This document shows positions 12,985-25,689 of a DNA stretch of 64,000 nucleotides, piece after piece. Under the pieces are notes generated by a model that was not told the origin of the DNA, searched no databases, and was given only the letters and a program-made list of their open reading frames with translations. Location: positions 61,116,659-61,180,658 of the forward strand of contig CM049313.1 in the NCBI GenBank assembly GCA_026874595.1, written 5' to 3'. The DNA is from Sipunculus nudus (taxonomy: Eukaryota > Annelida > Sipuncula > Golfingiida > Sipunculidae). The first letter of the stretch is position 1; every line of letters starts with the position of its first letter. The position numbers and the translations under genes are program-made.

Positions 12985-13704
12985 TTTATATAGGCCTTTA
13001 TGCATTGTTTCTTGAATTTCCTCGGGTTTGGTATGACTTATAATATGTATAATATGTATATATAAATGTACGTGCAAATTACATCTGTCGCCACAAGATG
13101 TAGCTCACTGTGCTTAGGTTGGAACAGTCATTGTATTTACTTTTTTTCCCCCAAAAGCCATAGGCCTATGTTAACAAGTGAATTATTAAATGGCATGCAG
13201 CTTGTAGCGACAGCTCCGTGAATTATTATTTTGTCAGCATTATATATAAACACCGGCCATACAGCCTGCTCAGATCTTCACTGGCAAAGAGAAACAAGTC
13301 GCTTGTGCTTATTTGGACGATCGAATCGGGGAATCCATATAACGTTATAACGAGTTTTCTCTTTTATCCCACTTCCTGACAAATAAGGAATCGGAATTCA
13401 GCTGCAAAATAAATGTTGGCGTACATGGTGAAATGACTGACAACAGGTAAACGATTTTCTTGGTCAATTTTCTGTCTGATATACAATTGTTTTTTTTCCC
13501 AGCGAATTAGCCATTTGTCCGTTTGAGTAACCGTGTAACCATTTGTATACGGGCCTCTAGGTATATACTCTATATATTTCATATCAACCGATACTACAAA
13601 GGAGCATTGTGTATTGCTTTTTTTCTTAAAGTTCACCTTGATTATAATGTTAAGTTCGACAAGGAAATAATCTATAGCATTTTATTTTATTGCAAAAGGC
13701 CTAA

Positions 13705-14041
13705 GGCCAAAATAAAAAAAAGGTATGGTTCTCAGGCGCTTTTCTTCAGAAATCAATGCGGCCGGGCGCTTTTTTTATTTTAATTTTTTTGGTATGTTTC
13801 GATAAAAATGTCAATTGATAAGGGGGAAAAATGAAAATAACAGTTTTAGTTTGCTAAATAAGTAAAAACACTACAAAACAAAGGAAATTGTATGTTTTTT
13901 TCTTCTTGAAAGAAATGTCGGAGCGGCAGCAGCTCAAAATTGGAAAGTTTTTATTGAAAATCAAAATAAAAATTTTTGATGCAGTGGTTTAAAATTGATG
14001 CGGGCGGTGCCTGAGATCCATACCTTTATTTTTTTTTTGCC
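13705..14041 (+). mobile_element. PIF/Harbinger-like MITE, copy 1
   Basis: 337 bp, about 85% like 37973-38308. The termini GGCCAAAATAAAAAAAAGGT and the inverted ACCTTTATT...GGC form TIRs that include GGTATGG-TCTCAGGC. It is flanked by TAA on both sides (13702-13704 and 14042-14044), the 3-bp TWA duplication of the Harbinger group. No coding capacity. Confidence 0.8.
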
Positions 14042-14820
14042 TAAAAACTCATAGGTCTACTTCACTATAAGCCAGATAAATTTATCTTATATTTTTCTGA
14101 ACAGATAAAAATAATCGCGATTTTCCTACAAAGTTTCAAAACACGGTAATATATATCCACCTGTAGGTTGTCAAGACAACAAGTAAAACAATATTACGTA
14201 TGCCTGTTTCTGACTGTATCAATATCATTTGACTTAGACGGGTAATCAAAATTTCTTTATTTTTTATTGCATGTTTATTTTTTCATGGATCACTTTCAGT
14301 AATCCTGTAAAGTGTTACCGAAATAAATGCTGATTATGACTCAATGTTTGGCAGGACTGCCTAAAACTTTAACGTATAAGGAGACATCTGGCGGAGAGTA
14401 CGGAGATCATGAAAATAGTTCCGTCCATTTCCACGCTGTGGCGCTTTTCAGTGTGCATTACATGCCGATTTGTGACAATAGGACGATATTGCCAGACCGA
14501 TGTCAGTAACCCTTGGCAGTCGAAGTTCAATGGTTCAGAGTATAAACGTGGAATACCAATGTCAGTGGCACGACATCTGGCGTTTCATGAGTGGAACAGA
14601 CTCACTTTGACACAAGCTTACACCTTTATCACAGACAAACTACTCAGTGAGTGACGTTTCGCATTATTTGTTTTGTTTACCCATCATCTCAGATTCTGAG
14701 ATCCCAAGTTCTATTTTTAGCTTCTGGGAGAAGGCGGGGGTCACCTGGTGAGACTGAAAGTGTACTGTATTCAACGGCATTGAAAGATAAAGAGTTACTT
14801 CACCAGCCAAGATGGACTTT
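14042..14820. other. Gene-free stretch
   Basis: Short open frames at 14327-14654 show no motif or repeat relation I can name. Nothing supported. Confidence 0.4.
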
Positions 14821-14828
14821 GACATATA

Positions 14829-15390
14829 TATATATATATATCATTAAAGCATCCAGCGTCATCATTTATCTGATGAAATTATGATTATTATAACCTTGAG
14901 CAAAAAATAATAAATAATAATAATAATGATAAGTTATAATAATAATAATTATTATAAAATTTTTAATTATAAGAATAAAAATGATAATAACAAAAATGAT
15001 AATAATACTTGTAATGATTATAACTATAGTCCGTTCCAGCACCCCTGTCCACCTGTTTTTTCATGATTATTTTTTTGATAATCAAAGAAAGTCCAAACTT
15101 TTTAATCTTAGGGCCGAAAGAGGAAAAAGCGTAATTAACTATTATGGAAATAATAGCGTACCTTATGACATTTTCCTGTAAACAATTTAAAAGCATTTTA
15201 TGAGTAACAAGTCTATTCTGTAGCAACATCGTGCCACTAATCTGTGAAATGGGCATATCAGGGATTAGTGATGACGTCATAATAGACATGACGTACTAAA
15301 GAGGCGCCCGTATTCATGGGACCAATAATCAAGAGCTCCCGACCCCTGTTTACAGCGAGACTTGTATTCTCTGCGTGCATGCGCTTCGCT
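14829..15390 (+). repeat. Direct duplication, copy 1 (offset 1244 bp)
   Basis: This block, from the TATATA run through GCATGCGCTTCGCT, recurs at 16073-16634 with only a few differences. It contains ATT/ATA-rich sequence and the left 366 bp of a TIR element. Confidence 0.9.
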
Positions 15391-15651
15391 GTTACGTCAC
15401 ATTACTTTATATCCATATCAAAGGAGGATAAACAATGGCCACATAGTAGGGACGCCATTAACCACAGATATATATGAGATATGTCAACAAGGCCGTAAAG
15501 TGAATAATATTTATATTTTGAGTTGGTAAGGTACCAAAAATTACGCTTTTGCCTATTTATGCCATTGGTGCAAATATTGTTTTGTAAGTTTGTCTTATGT
15601 AGAGATAATCGAGAAAAAACAGGTGGACAGGGGTGCTAGAACGGACTATAG
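15024..15651. mobile_element. 628-bp TIR element (MITE), complete copy
   Basis: It begins CTATAGTCCGTTCCAGCACC and ends with its inverse (GGTGCTAGAACGGACTATAG). TIRs are about 40 bp with one or two mismatches, including CCCTGTCCACCTGTTTTTTC. The TA-rich ends suit a Tc1/mariner-type TA target, though the exact base is ambiguous. It carries TGATGACGTCAT, a full CRE palindrome (about 15269). No transposase frame. Confidence 0.85.
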
Positions 15652-16072
15652 AGATATTAAAATTATAGTAAAAAGATAAATAAATTACAGCTCACTGAGT
15701 CTGTGAACTTTATTTCTCTCAACTTTTCTGTAATTGGTTTCACTAGATCCCATTCTTGTGCATCTTGGTCCGGACCTGAGACTTCTTTTTTAGGGACTCT
15801 GATTTTATCAGTATCAGACTCAAAGGTCATGGATTCTGACATGTACTCAGATATGCAGGTAAATACTGTGAAAGAAATCAGGCCTGCAGAACCATCTCGA
15901 GTCCAGTAAAAAAAAATAGTCACATACTATAAAGACTTGTGCATGTGTGATTCAAACAGTGTGAACTTCACACAGAATTCTTACATTAAATTGACAGGTA
16001 ATATATACCAAGTTTTAGCTAAATGTAATAAAACATTTGATTAATAAAATTGTGCGAACTAATAAGTCACAT
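15652..16072. other. Spacer between duplication copies
   Basis: AT-rich; short overlapping frames on both strands at 15663-15923 have no recognisable motif. No gene supported. Confidence 0.4.
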
Positions 16073-16634
16073 TATATATATATATCATTAAAGCATCCAG
16101 CGTCATCATTTATCTGATGAAATTATGATTATTATAACCTTGAGCAAATAATAATAAATAATAATAATAATGATAAGTTATAATAATAATAATTATTATA
16201 AAATTTTTAATTATAAGAATAAAAATGATAATAACAAAAATGATAATAATACTTGTAATGATTATAACTATAGTCCGTTCCAGCACCCCTGTCCACCTGT
16301 TTTTTCATGATTATTTTTTTGATAATCAAAGAAAGTCCAAACTTTTTAATCTTAGGGCCGAAAGAGGAAAAAGCGTAATTAACTATTATGGAAATAATAG
16401 CGTACCTTATGACATTTTCCTGTAAACAATTTAAAAGCATTTTATGAGTAACAAGTCTATTCTGTAGCGACATCGTGCCACTAATCTGTGAAATGGGCAT
16501 ATCAGGGATTAGTGATGACGTCATAATAGACATGACGTACTAAAGAGGCGCCCGTATTCATGGGACCAATAATCAAGAGCTCCCAACCCCTGTTTACAGC
16601 GAGACTTGTATTCTCTGCGTGCATGCGCTTCGCT
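16073..16634 (+). repeat. Direct duplication, copy 2, with truncated MITE
   Basis: Near-identical to 14829-15390. The TIR element it carries (from 16268) is cut off at GCTTCGCT and lacks its right TIR, so the duplication copied part of an already inserted element. Confidence 0.88.
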
Positions 16635-16708
16635 GGATCTGTATTTTTTTCTGTTCACAATCTGCTGTTGAATTAAATCTGTTTGACAGTAAGCCAGAAT
16701 AACATTTT

Positions 16709-19088
16709 TAGCGAACCTGTGAGCTTATGCGATGGTGTGGCGGCGTCCGTTGTCTGTATGTTAACCCATAATGGGCAGGTCCATGAAAATGGGACATAAA
16801 CATAAAAATTTCATTTTCCTTTTCAACGCAAGTTTTATACATATTTCAAAAGCAGAGATATTGTCCTAACAGAATATGTTTAAAAAAATTAGTTATCTTG
16901 AAGAGTGCCTGAGATATTTCATCATGAAGTTTGTGTATTTTAAAAATAATAATTGTACTAAAATTGTGGGGTTAAATTTCCTCATTCCTAAATACATTAA
17001 ATGAGTAATATAAAACTTATTGCCTGTCATATTACTACCAAGAACATAACCTTTCATTTTTTTTTATTTTACACATCCTAGGAAAAAATAAGTATGTGTT
17101 TGACACTAATTATTATATGCTAATTAGCTCTCATTCTGTAACCAAAAATAATGAAAAAGTTTAACAACACAAAAGGTGTGGTTAAAAAATGTTCTTATTT
17201 AAAATCCTCTTTTTTTGCATTAAAAGCTTCAAATAAATGTAATCACTTAAAAATTTTACAATTTATTATTAATAATAATATGGTTACGGAATGATAATTT
17301 ATGGCAGAGTTCAGAGGTTACGGAATGAGGTTACGGAATGATTAACGTGGTATCCCTTTCTCTGCTTTTTTTTCCTTTGATTGAGATCAATCAACATATG
17401 AGAAAATTGCTTATCTTTATGGAGAATGCAATCAAATGGACCTTGTAGAAGTACCAGTATACAGTTTTGTGGTTGATCATGTTTACCCAGCCTTTATCAG
17501 ATGTAACAGTAACTAATACACATGTATTTAGCATTACATTTCACACCAGAGCCTAATCATTCTTTGATCTTCCTGAAGGGTGACTGCTAGGATAACACTG
17601 ATGATGCACAGCAAATTAATCCCATGCTAAATGAATCAGACACATCTGGCATATAACTACCTTACAGCTGGCCCTGGTTTTGTACACTCAGCACAACTTC
17701 CTTCACATTGTAAAATATGATGGTATATCAAGGTATTCAAGCCAGGAGTTGAAAGAATCATTAAGGCTCACAAGGTCCTGTTTTGTCTTGCTATTAATTA
17801 TGAAGTTAATTAAAAAGATCTAGTTGTACCTATAAAGCAGGAATTTCAGTCATTTTGTCGCATTGGATGCATAGGCTGCAACAAAAGTAAGAAACGGGAT
17901 GGAAGGAAAGCTTTGCGAAATACTCAAGCAAGTCACTGTGTAAAAGTGACCAGTATCAAAGTACTTTGTGCAATATGCCCCTTGCTACTTTGCTGAGAAC
18001 CATCTTACATTTCTCTTTAAAGAAGAATCAAGGGGTGCTAAAGAATGCCAACCCGAGTGCAATTTTACAGGTTCATCCCGGAAAGAGGAACAAATTAAAT
18101 TATATTCTTGTCATGTATGTCACTATTGACAAGCAATCAATCTGGCAGTTTGTTGCCCATGTGGACAGATTTTGCAGTGAGAATGTTGAAAATCTTGTAG
18201 TCACATTTTTTAAAAGAAAACAAATGCAAACTGACATTTTCTTTTTATCGAGTACAGCAACTACTGACAGGAAACAAACAGTAAGATAAATGGAAAGAAC
18301 ATCAATGTAATGTATGTTTCAGTGAGAAAATATAAGCTGAATAAGCTTTCATTTATTTACTCAAATGACAAATCATCTGATAAACAACTTCTTCAGGAGC
18401 AATATCAATACGAGTGAATTTTGAAAGGATTTCAATAATGTTTTAAAAATAAAGACATGTTATAATATGTCTGTCCAACATGCCATCACAAGCAGTCATT
18501 CCATTACCTCAGTTTTGTCATTCCGTAACCCATTAAAAGTTTAAATATTTCAGTGATTTTAATATTTTAAACAAATTCACTTTTACATATTGAACTGTTG
18601 TCATGTTGCCTGTTGATTATTCCTGTAAATATATTTCATTCTCTGCACACTTCACAGAGTTTTTCAGGTTTTCACATCAAGGTACAAAAGTGAGATTTCT
18701 CTGAATCATTCCGTAACCAATGCTAATTAATTTAACAAATTTGACTTCTTAAATACATACCAAAAATATGTTTATAAAATTACTTCATTAACCCTACACT
18801 ACCCCAAGAAATAGTTTATATTTAAATTTAGTGATTATATACTGAATTATTTAACTGAAAATAGTCCAAAACCTCATTCCGTAACTCGCCGACTTGCCCT
18901 ACTATCTTGAAAACGGCAAGAGTTAGCATCACGAAATTTTATGCAAAAAATTAGTCATCTAAAAAACTCTGTCGGATTTTGCTTATTTTTTGGCTAACTG
19001 CATTTTCATAGATTTTATAGGGAAAAAGCTTAAAAAGCTTTAAAAATCTTCTCCAACAAAAGTGTTCAGCCAACTTGTCCAATATTTT
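16709..19088 (+). repeat. Family D element, left part
   Basis: It begins TAGCGAACCTGTGAGCTTAT and GGCGGCGTCCGTTGTC, a start-like sequence echoed at about 26470. It carries forward GGTTACGGAATGA at 17281, 17317 and 17329 and inverted copies at about 18518, 18707 and 18872. It ends with the D core (TTTTATAGGGAAAAAGCT, then TCAGCCAACTTGTCCAATATTTT), which is interrupted by family A at 19089. Confidence 0.55.
17966..18289 (+). pseudogene. Possible transposon-derived ORF remnant
   Basis: A 107-codon frame. Its second half (LNYILVMYV ... WQFVAHV ... LVVTFFKRK) has the alternating pattern of a small beta-barrel domain seen at the end of some transposon-associated proteins. That resemblance is weak and based on pattern only. 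Immediately upstream another frame is Cys-rich (CRIGCIGC) and runs into stops, which suggests decay. It lies between forward and inverted copies of GGTTACGGAATGA, which supports an old mobile element. Confidence 0.25.
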
Positions 19089-22000
19089 TAGCTCAGCTGA
19101 CTATAAGTCATCTGAGCTAAAGTCATGGTCCATTGTCCGTCTGTCCGTCCGTCCCTCCGTCCGTCTGTCTGTTTGTCCGTCTGGATGTCCGTCCGTAAGA
19201 CTGGCATGTTTCGACACCGTTGGACCTACGAATCTGAATTTTAGCATACAGTTAGATGTCCCCATAATCTCCTACCATGCCAAAAATTGGGTCAATAGGA
19301 CTTCTTTCCTATGAGATATTAAGGAAAAACCTCAATTTTTTATTAGAAATCTATTTTCACACTTCAGGACTGCCTAATATCAAAACCACTAATCTGGTTT
19401 TCTTCATATTTACCATAAATATTCCTCTATATAGTTCCTATGTACATGCCAGATATTAAGTCAGTACTATATAATTTAAAAAAGTTATGGGCCCAAACAT
19501 AATGGACTCTGTAAAAAAATCAGGAAGATATTTGGTCACTTAAGACCAAAAGTGTTAAAGGTAGGGACTTTTTTCCAGTAATACAATTTTAATTAATCAA
19601 AATTTAATTGTATACCAAAAATTAGATCAAAATTTGTTAAATTTTTTTAAATATTGGCAAAAATATAAAAATGGTACCTTAAATTTTGCCAAACTTTGGC
19701 CATGGCACATTTTTTTCCTGTAAGTACTGTGAATTTAATTTTCACACCATGTATACATAAGGATTTAATCTGTTAAAATCTGAAATTTGAAAATAAAAGC
19801 TGCAAAATTAGGCTAGTTATTGAATTTTTTTGGAGGCTCTTGTTGTATTCCTTTACATTGTCAAGCAGTCCACTTTGATGACTGTAGGTCATTCAGTGCA
19901 CATCTCTATGCTCCCCAGGCTGTTGACATAATTTTAGATGTCCCCAAAATCTCCTACCATACAGAAAATTGGGTCATTAGGACTTTGTTCCTTCGAGATA
20001 TTAAGGAAAAAAAACTCTGTTTTCCATAATAAAAGCCATTGTTTCACTTCAAGGCTGCCTAATATCAAAACCACTGATCTGTTTTTGATCGTATTTAGTA
20101 TTCACATTCTTTTATACATTTTCTATGAACATACCAAAAATTAGGTCAGTATTGAGTATTATTTTGAAGTGATGGGCCAAAACATAATGCAATTTTTAAA
20201 AAAAATCAGGAATATATTTACTCACCTAACATGAGAATTGCTGAACCTAGAGACTTTTTTTCAGTAATATAACTTTATTTAATCAAGATTCAGTTGTTTA
20301 CCCAAAATTAGATCTGAATTTTGCAAATTTTCAAGTTATTAGCATAAATAAAAAATCAATACCTTAAATTTTGTCCAACTTTGGCACTGTTGATTTAATT
20401 TTCCCAGCATATATGCATAAGGATTTAATCTTTTAAAATCTGAACTTTCAAAAGAAATTGATTGGAATGAATAGCTTTTATTCATGTTTTCATACACCAT
20501 GTCAAGTGTTGTTTCAGCTGGCCCACCTAGTAGTACAGCCTTCACTTGCATTATGTAACCCACCCCAGGCAGCTTACCTTGGCCCAGCTTAGCCACTACT
20601 AGCAGGCTTCCCCTCTGCCCTGCACTCATCCCCCCCCCCCCCCCAGCTGGTGCATAAACTAGATGAATGTTATGATTTTTCTGTATTTTATTTTATTCTT
20701 GGACATGCTACATTTTAGATTTTGTATTGAACCACCAGGGTTACAATGATTAAAGTATACATTTAATTGTGTCCACAAAGTGGTGTATTGCTGTGAAAGT
20801 GTGGATGTTCATGAGATAAGTAATTCTTTTCTTCAGAAGACTAAAAACTTCACCAGGTGTGAAATTGACTATTAATTCCAGTAATTAATTAAAACTGGGA
20901 TAGTAATTAGCACAATGATATTGTTTGTCCCTCATTCAACCAACAGTGTGTATACTTTATTTGAAAAGATGTTTTATTTTATCAAATTTACTTTTATTTT
21001 ATTTTGGTGAATAAAATTAAGCATGTCCTGAAAACTCCATTGTGCAAAACTTTTTAATAGTGATTCAAGGAATATTCTTGTAGATGCCATGTTGTGGCAT
21101 TATTTTCTTCTTAAATCAGTTTAAACATTTATGATTTCAAAATAATAAAATATATGTGTATGCATAATATGACCCAATGTATTTTACTCTGTATATATAA
21201 TGATTGCAACTTTTGCAACAATTCTTATATTTTAACTTATATTTTCAGGTTTTTTAAATTAAAAATTTATAAACCTGTAAATAAAAAAATGATTCAGATA
21301 AAAACTTCTTAATGGAAAAAGTGGATCTGCTAAAAAAAATAGGATTATATATAAACTTAAATGCATTATTCTCTTGAAAGTGAAATAAAGGTATTAGTCC
21401 ATTCTGTCCACTTGCCTGTCCATCTGTAAATTTTCGTATGCAACACAGTATCTCAAAACTTTTACTGTTTTTCTTCATGACAGTCTTGTCAGAGTATTAG
21501 TTTGCAATCATATATTTAGAACTTTACTATAACCAAGTAGGAGGGCCCCTTTCCTCTTAGCTTTTCATATTCTTATATAAATGAAAAACATTACAATAGT
21601 ATATTTCTACATCCACCCTCGTGCTGCCCCCACTTTTCCCTTCTCCGAACCCCATCCCAAAGTCAGCCTCAGTAAGCAAGAACAAGATGAATCAGATATA
21701 TTCATACTTTAATATTTGTATCCGCCAAAATGAAGTTTTGCGGATACTATGTTTTTGACCGGGTTCCGCAAAACAAAATTTTTACACAAATGTAGCCCTG
21801 GGATAGCTTTATAACATACACAACAAAAGGTGGCGCCACCTGCAAACATGTTTGCACAGTGTCCATTTGTTCATCTGCCTGGGGTTAAAATCACTCATAT
21901 CTCTGCAGTGGTTTGAATAATTCACCTAAAATTCGGCATGCGTATACATCCTAGATAGCTTTCTTGATTTTATGACAGGTGGTGCCATCTATATTCACGT

Positions 22001-23183
22001 TAACTCTGCAGACATCCAAGCTCATATCTCGGGAACCGTTTGACCAATCAGGAAGAAAAATTTACACAAATATAGCCCTTGGATAGCTTTATAACATACA
22101 CAAAAATGGTGGCGCCACCTGCAGCCATTTTTACACAGCGTCCATCTGTTTGTCTGCCTTTGGTTAAAATCACTCATATCTCTGCAGTGGTTTGACCAAA
22201 TTACCTGAAATTCAGCATGCTTATACATCCCGCATAGCTTTCTTGATTTTATGACAGGTGGCGCCACCTACATTCACGTTCACGCTGTAGACATCCATGC
22301 TTATATCTCTGGACTCATTCAACCAATCAGAAAAATTTTTTTACACAAATGTAGCCCTTCGATAGCTTTATAACATACACAAAAATGTTGGCGCCACCTG
22401 CAGCCATTTTTGCACAGCGTCCATCTGTTTGTCTGCTGTGGGATAAAATCACTCATTTCTCTGCAGTGGTTTGACTTTTCCACATGAAATTTTGCTTGTG
22501 TATATATCTTGGATATTTTCAAATAACAGGTGGCGCCACCTACAATCATGTTTATGTGGCAGAGATCCATTCTAATATTTAAAACATGTAACTCTATATC
22601 CCCTTGCCACTCAATCCATGCCTTACTTCACCCGTCCTTCTCTGATTTTGGCGGATACACGTAGTCGCTTGTATATTCTAGTTTGTATAACTATTCGTCC
22701 ATAGGTACCTATGTACATGCCAGAAATTATGTCAATATTGTGTAATATGTAGACATAGTGGGCATCACAATAATGTACCTTGTCAAGACTAAAGAGATAT
22801 TGTGTCATACAGTCACATATTCATAAATCACTTCATCAGCATAGTTAATCATAACATCATATCTGTCAAATTGAACGCTTGCAGACTACCATTCTAATAC
22901 TGCTTATTACTGCTGTCATTGCATTCATATTTGCTCAAATATATCACAATTTTCAACCCCTCCTAAATAAATAAAAAATAAACCACTTTATTTGACTCTA
23001 TTAATCCATCAGTCAGGTAATTTCATTTTTCATTTACTCACATATTACATTAAATTCCTTTATATTAGCCCAACATGTACATGATATTCACAAGCTTTAT
23101 CGACTCAATATAGGATCACAGTGGAGAAACATTTATAGTCCAATCACGATCAGCTGAGCGCTGTGACCCATGGGTCCCTTGTT
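19089..23183 (+). mobile_element. Family A Helentron-like element, copy 1 (hosts a C copy)
   Basis: 5' end TAGCTCAGCTGACTATAAGT followed by CATCTGAGCT (hairpin); 3' end CAGCTGAGCGCTG, then palindrome GACCCATGGGTC and CCTTGTT. AGCTCAGCTGA at the 5' end is the inverse of TCAGCTGAGC near the 3' end, a subterminal inverted repeat. The interior has two ~680-bp diverged units (TTAGATGTCCCCA at about 19253 and 19937) and a C14 run near 20633. Family C is inserted at 21717-22681. The flanks rejoin to an uninterrupted D sequence, so the ends are well placed. Confidence 0.8.
21717..22681 (+). mobile_element. Family C Helentron-like element, copy 1
   Basis: Starts TGTATCCGCCAAAATGAAGT, a hairpin with TTTTGCGGATA; TATCCGCCAAAAT is repeated inverted near the 3' end (ATTTTGGCGGATA). 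Ends TATTCTAG followed by TT. The interior consists of ~270-bp diverged units holding GGTGGCGCCACC at 21829, 22108, 22257 and 22529, and GTTGGCGCCACC at 22387. Compared with copy 2, the right arm of the 3' hairpin is deleted. Non-coding. Confidence 0.75.
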
Positions 23184-23717
23184 TATAAAAATGATCCCTG
23201 GAACAATCTCTCTCAAGTTTGTTCGAATGGTTTAAGTTCGATGATTTTAAGCCGAGTTACAGCTAGTTGAACTTAGTCATCTGTCCAAAAAAGCATACTA
23301 AAATTACAATCTTAGAAAGGCTAGAGCTATCATCACCAAATTTCATGCCAATGTTGGTCACATGAGTCATATCTGAAATTAAGGTATTGGTGGCGCCACC
23401 TGTATCAGCCTTTTTTGTAAGGGGGTCATCAGTGTCCGTATCATACTGACAGCTACAAAAAACTTCTTCTCTAAAACCATGTGGCCAAATTGTTTAATAT
23501 CGCACAGAAATGATCCTAGGGTAGTGCTTTCTAAAATTTGTTCAAATGGTTTTGGTTCAGTGCTTTTTGGCTGAGTTATGGGAAGCTTAACTTAGCCATT
23601 TTGCTTTATTTTCCCATATGAGTTATAAACCTGCAAAACGTTTTTTGACTGATGTCACGGAGGCCCATTTGTTTAATATTTTACAAGAATGATCCCCTGA
23701 ATAATTCTTATAATAAT
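23184..23717 (+). repeat. Family D, middle segment
   Basis: It resumes at TATAAAAATGATCCCTGG directly after family A and contains three D-type units (about 23190, 23490, 23680) and a GGTGGCGCCACC box (23389). It is interrupted by family B at 23718. Confidence 0.7.
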
Positions 23718-25689
23718 TGTATCGCCAGACATAGTCTGGATATACTATGGTTTAGGCAAGGTTGCGCCGCCACCGCCGCCGCCGCAGAGATTTCTTTTTG
23801 ACACAATAACTCAAAAAATATTTCAAGGATCTTTATCAAACTTGACACATTGATAGATTTAGGTGAGAGGAAGAAGCCTATTTAAAATGGGGTCATTACC
23901 TCAACTAGGAGAGTGACCTTGACCTTAAATAGATGCATTTTTGGGGAAAATCACACAAATTCTTAAAAATTCATGAAATCTTTCATGGATTTATCCAAAA
24001 ATCAAGTTGGACAAAGATCTTGGATAGTGATGTCATGTACCGGAAACTGGTGGTGCCACCTAGTATCCTTTTCTTGTTTTTGTGCCGTTTAATACCCCCA
24101 ACATTGCCACTTGACAGTACTTTTAGCATCACAAGTCAAAAACTGATTGACAGATTTCTTTAATATTATGCATGTACATAGGTATGGGTTATGGGATGAT
24201 GTATATTAAAATTGGGGTCATGACCTTTCCTTTGAGAGTGGCTTTGACCTTGAATATTACCATATATGGTGAAAATCACATAAAATCATGAATATCTTAA
24301 AAAGGGATGCATGGATTGGTCCAAAAATCAAGTTGACGGAAGATCTTGGATAGTTTTGTCTTTTGCAGAAGATAGGTGGCGCCACCTGTTGTCCTTTTCT
24401 TGTTTTTTGCGCCTTTGAATACCCATCATTGCCACTTGACAGTATATACTGTGAGCATTATAAGTCAAACAGTGATGGACAAATTTCTTTCATGTTATGC
24501 ATGTATATAGATATGGTTCATGGAATGAGGTATATTTAATTTTAAATTTAATTTTAAAATTAAATTTAATTTGAATTTTTTTTAATTGTATTTTTTTTTC
24601 AAATGTTGGATATTTTGGAATGCAGTTTATTGATTTGGGGTCATGATCGTGACTATGAGAGTGACCTTGACCTTGAATATTCCCATATTTGGTGAAAAAC
24701 ATAAAATCATGAATATCTTAAAAAGTACCACTTGACAGCACTGTGAGCATTATAAGTCAAAAACTAATGGACAGATTTCTTTTATATTATGCATATACAT
24801 AGATTTGGATTATGGGATGAGATATATTTAAATTTGGGTCCTGACCTTGCATATGAGAGTGGACTTGACTTTAAATATTGCCATATATGGTAAAAATCAC
24901 CAACAATCATGAAAATCTCCAGTGAACCTGGGGGATTGCTTCAGCTAGTGGTCTGCACATGGTGTTGCATCATGTTTTGCCCAAACATCAGCAGTTCTGG
25001 GCCATGGTCATATTCTATAAATAGATCATATGATGGTCAGTGATAAATGGATCAGTGCACTGGGTGTACCACAGAGTCACAACTGGATCATTTTCCTTTG
25101 AGAGTGGTCTTGACCTTTGGACGAAGACTATTTAAAATGGCTCATGAATGTTGCCTATATGGGACTTGACAGTATTGTCAGCTTTATAAAATAAAAATTA
25201 AAAAGTTGTTGGATAGTGTAGTCATGTGCTGGAAACTAATTGGCAGATATCTTTCATATTATGAATATAGATAGATATGGGTAATGTGATGAGTCATTTG
25301 CTGGGAACTGCATGGTGGCACCCCCTACTCTATTTTCTTGTTTTTCCACAATTTGTTGGATAGTGTTGTCATGTGCTGGAAACTAATTGGCAGATATCTT
25401 TCATATTATGCATATAGATAGATATGGGTAATGTGATGAGTCATTTGCTGGGAACTGCATGGTGGCACCCCCTACTCTATTTTCTTGTTACATCATCAAA
25501 TATATACTTCTATTTATACATAACCTTTTACATAACAATTGCCTTCACTTTAAATATTCCTATATTTTGTACAAATGTTTCTCACATTCATTGCTAAAAT
25601 ATAAATACATCACATTATATCAACAAAATACCACAAAACCTCATTTGTCTGGCGATACTATGGCACCAGCGGTGCCAAGAAATGTCTAG
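23718..25689 (+). mobile_element. Family B Helentron-like element, copy 1
   Basis: Starts TGTATCGCCAGACATAGTCT with hairpin CCAGAC-ATA-GTCTGG. Ends with hairpin GGCACC-AGC-GGTGCC, then AAGAAATGTCTAG and TT. A 3' hairpin about a dozen bases before CTAG is the Helitron/Helentron layout. The direct word GATACTATGG occurs near both ends (TATACTATGG at the left). The interior has ~330-bp units with GACCTTGA words and a 147-bp tandem pair (about 25205-25490). Non-coding. Confidence 0.8.

Noticed and set aside
14963-15289. 108-codon frame, duplicated at 16207-16533
   Set aside because: It is repeated only because the DNA block is duplicated. It reads through MITE and ATT/ATA-rich sequence and ends in Tyr/Asn runs.
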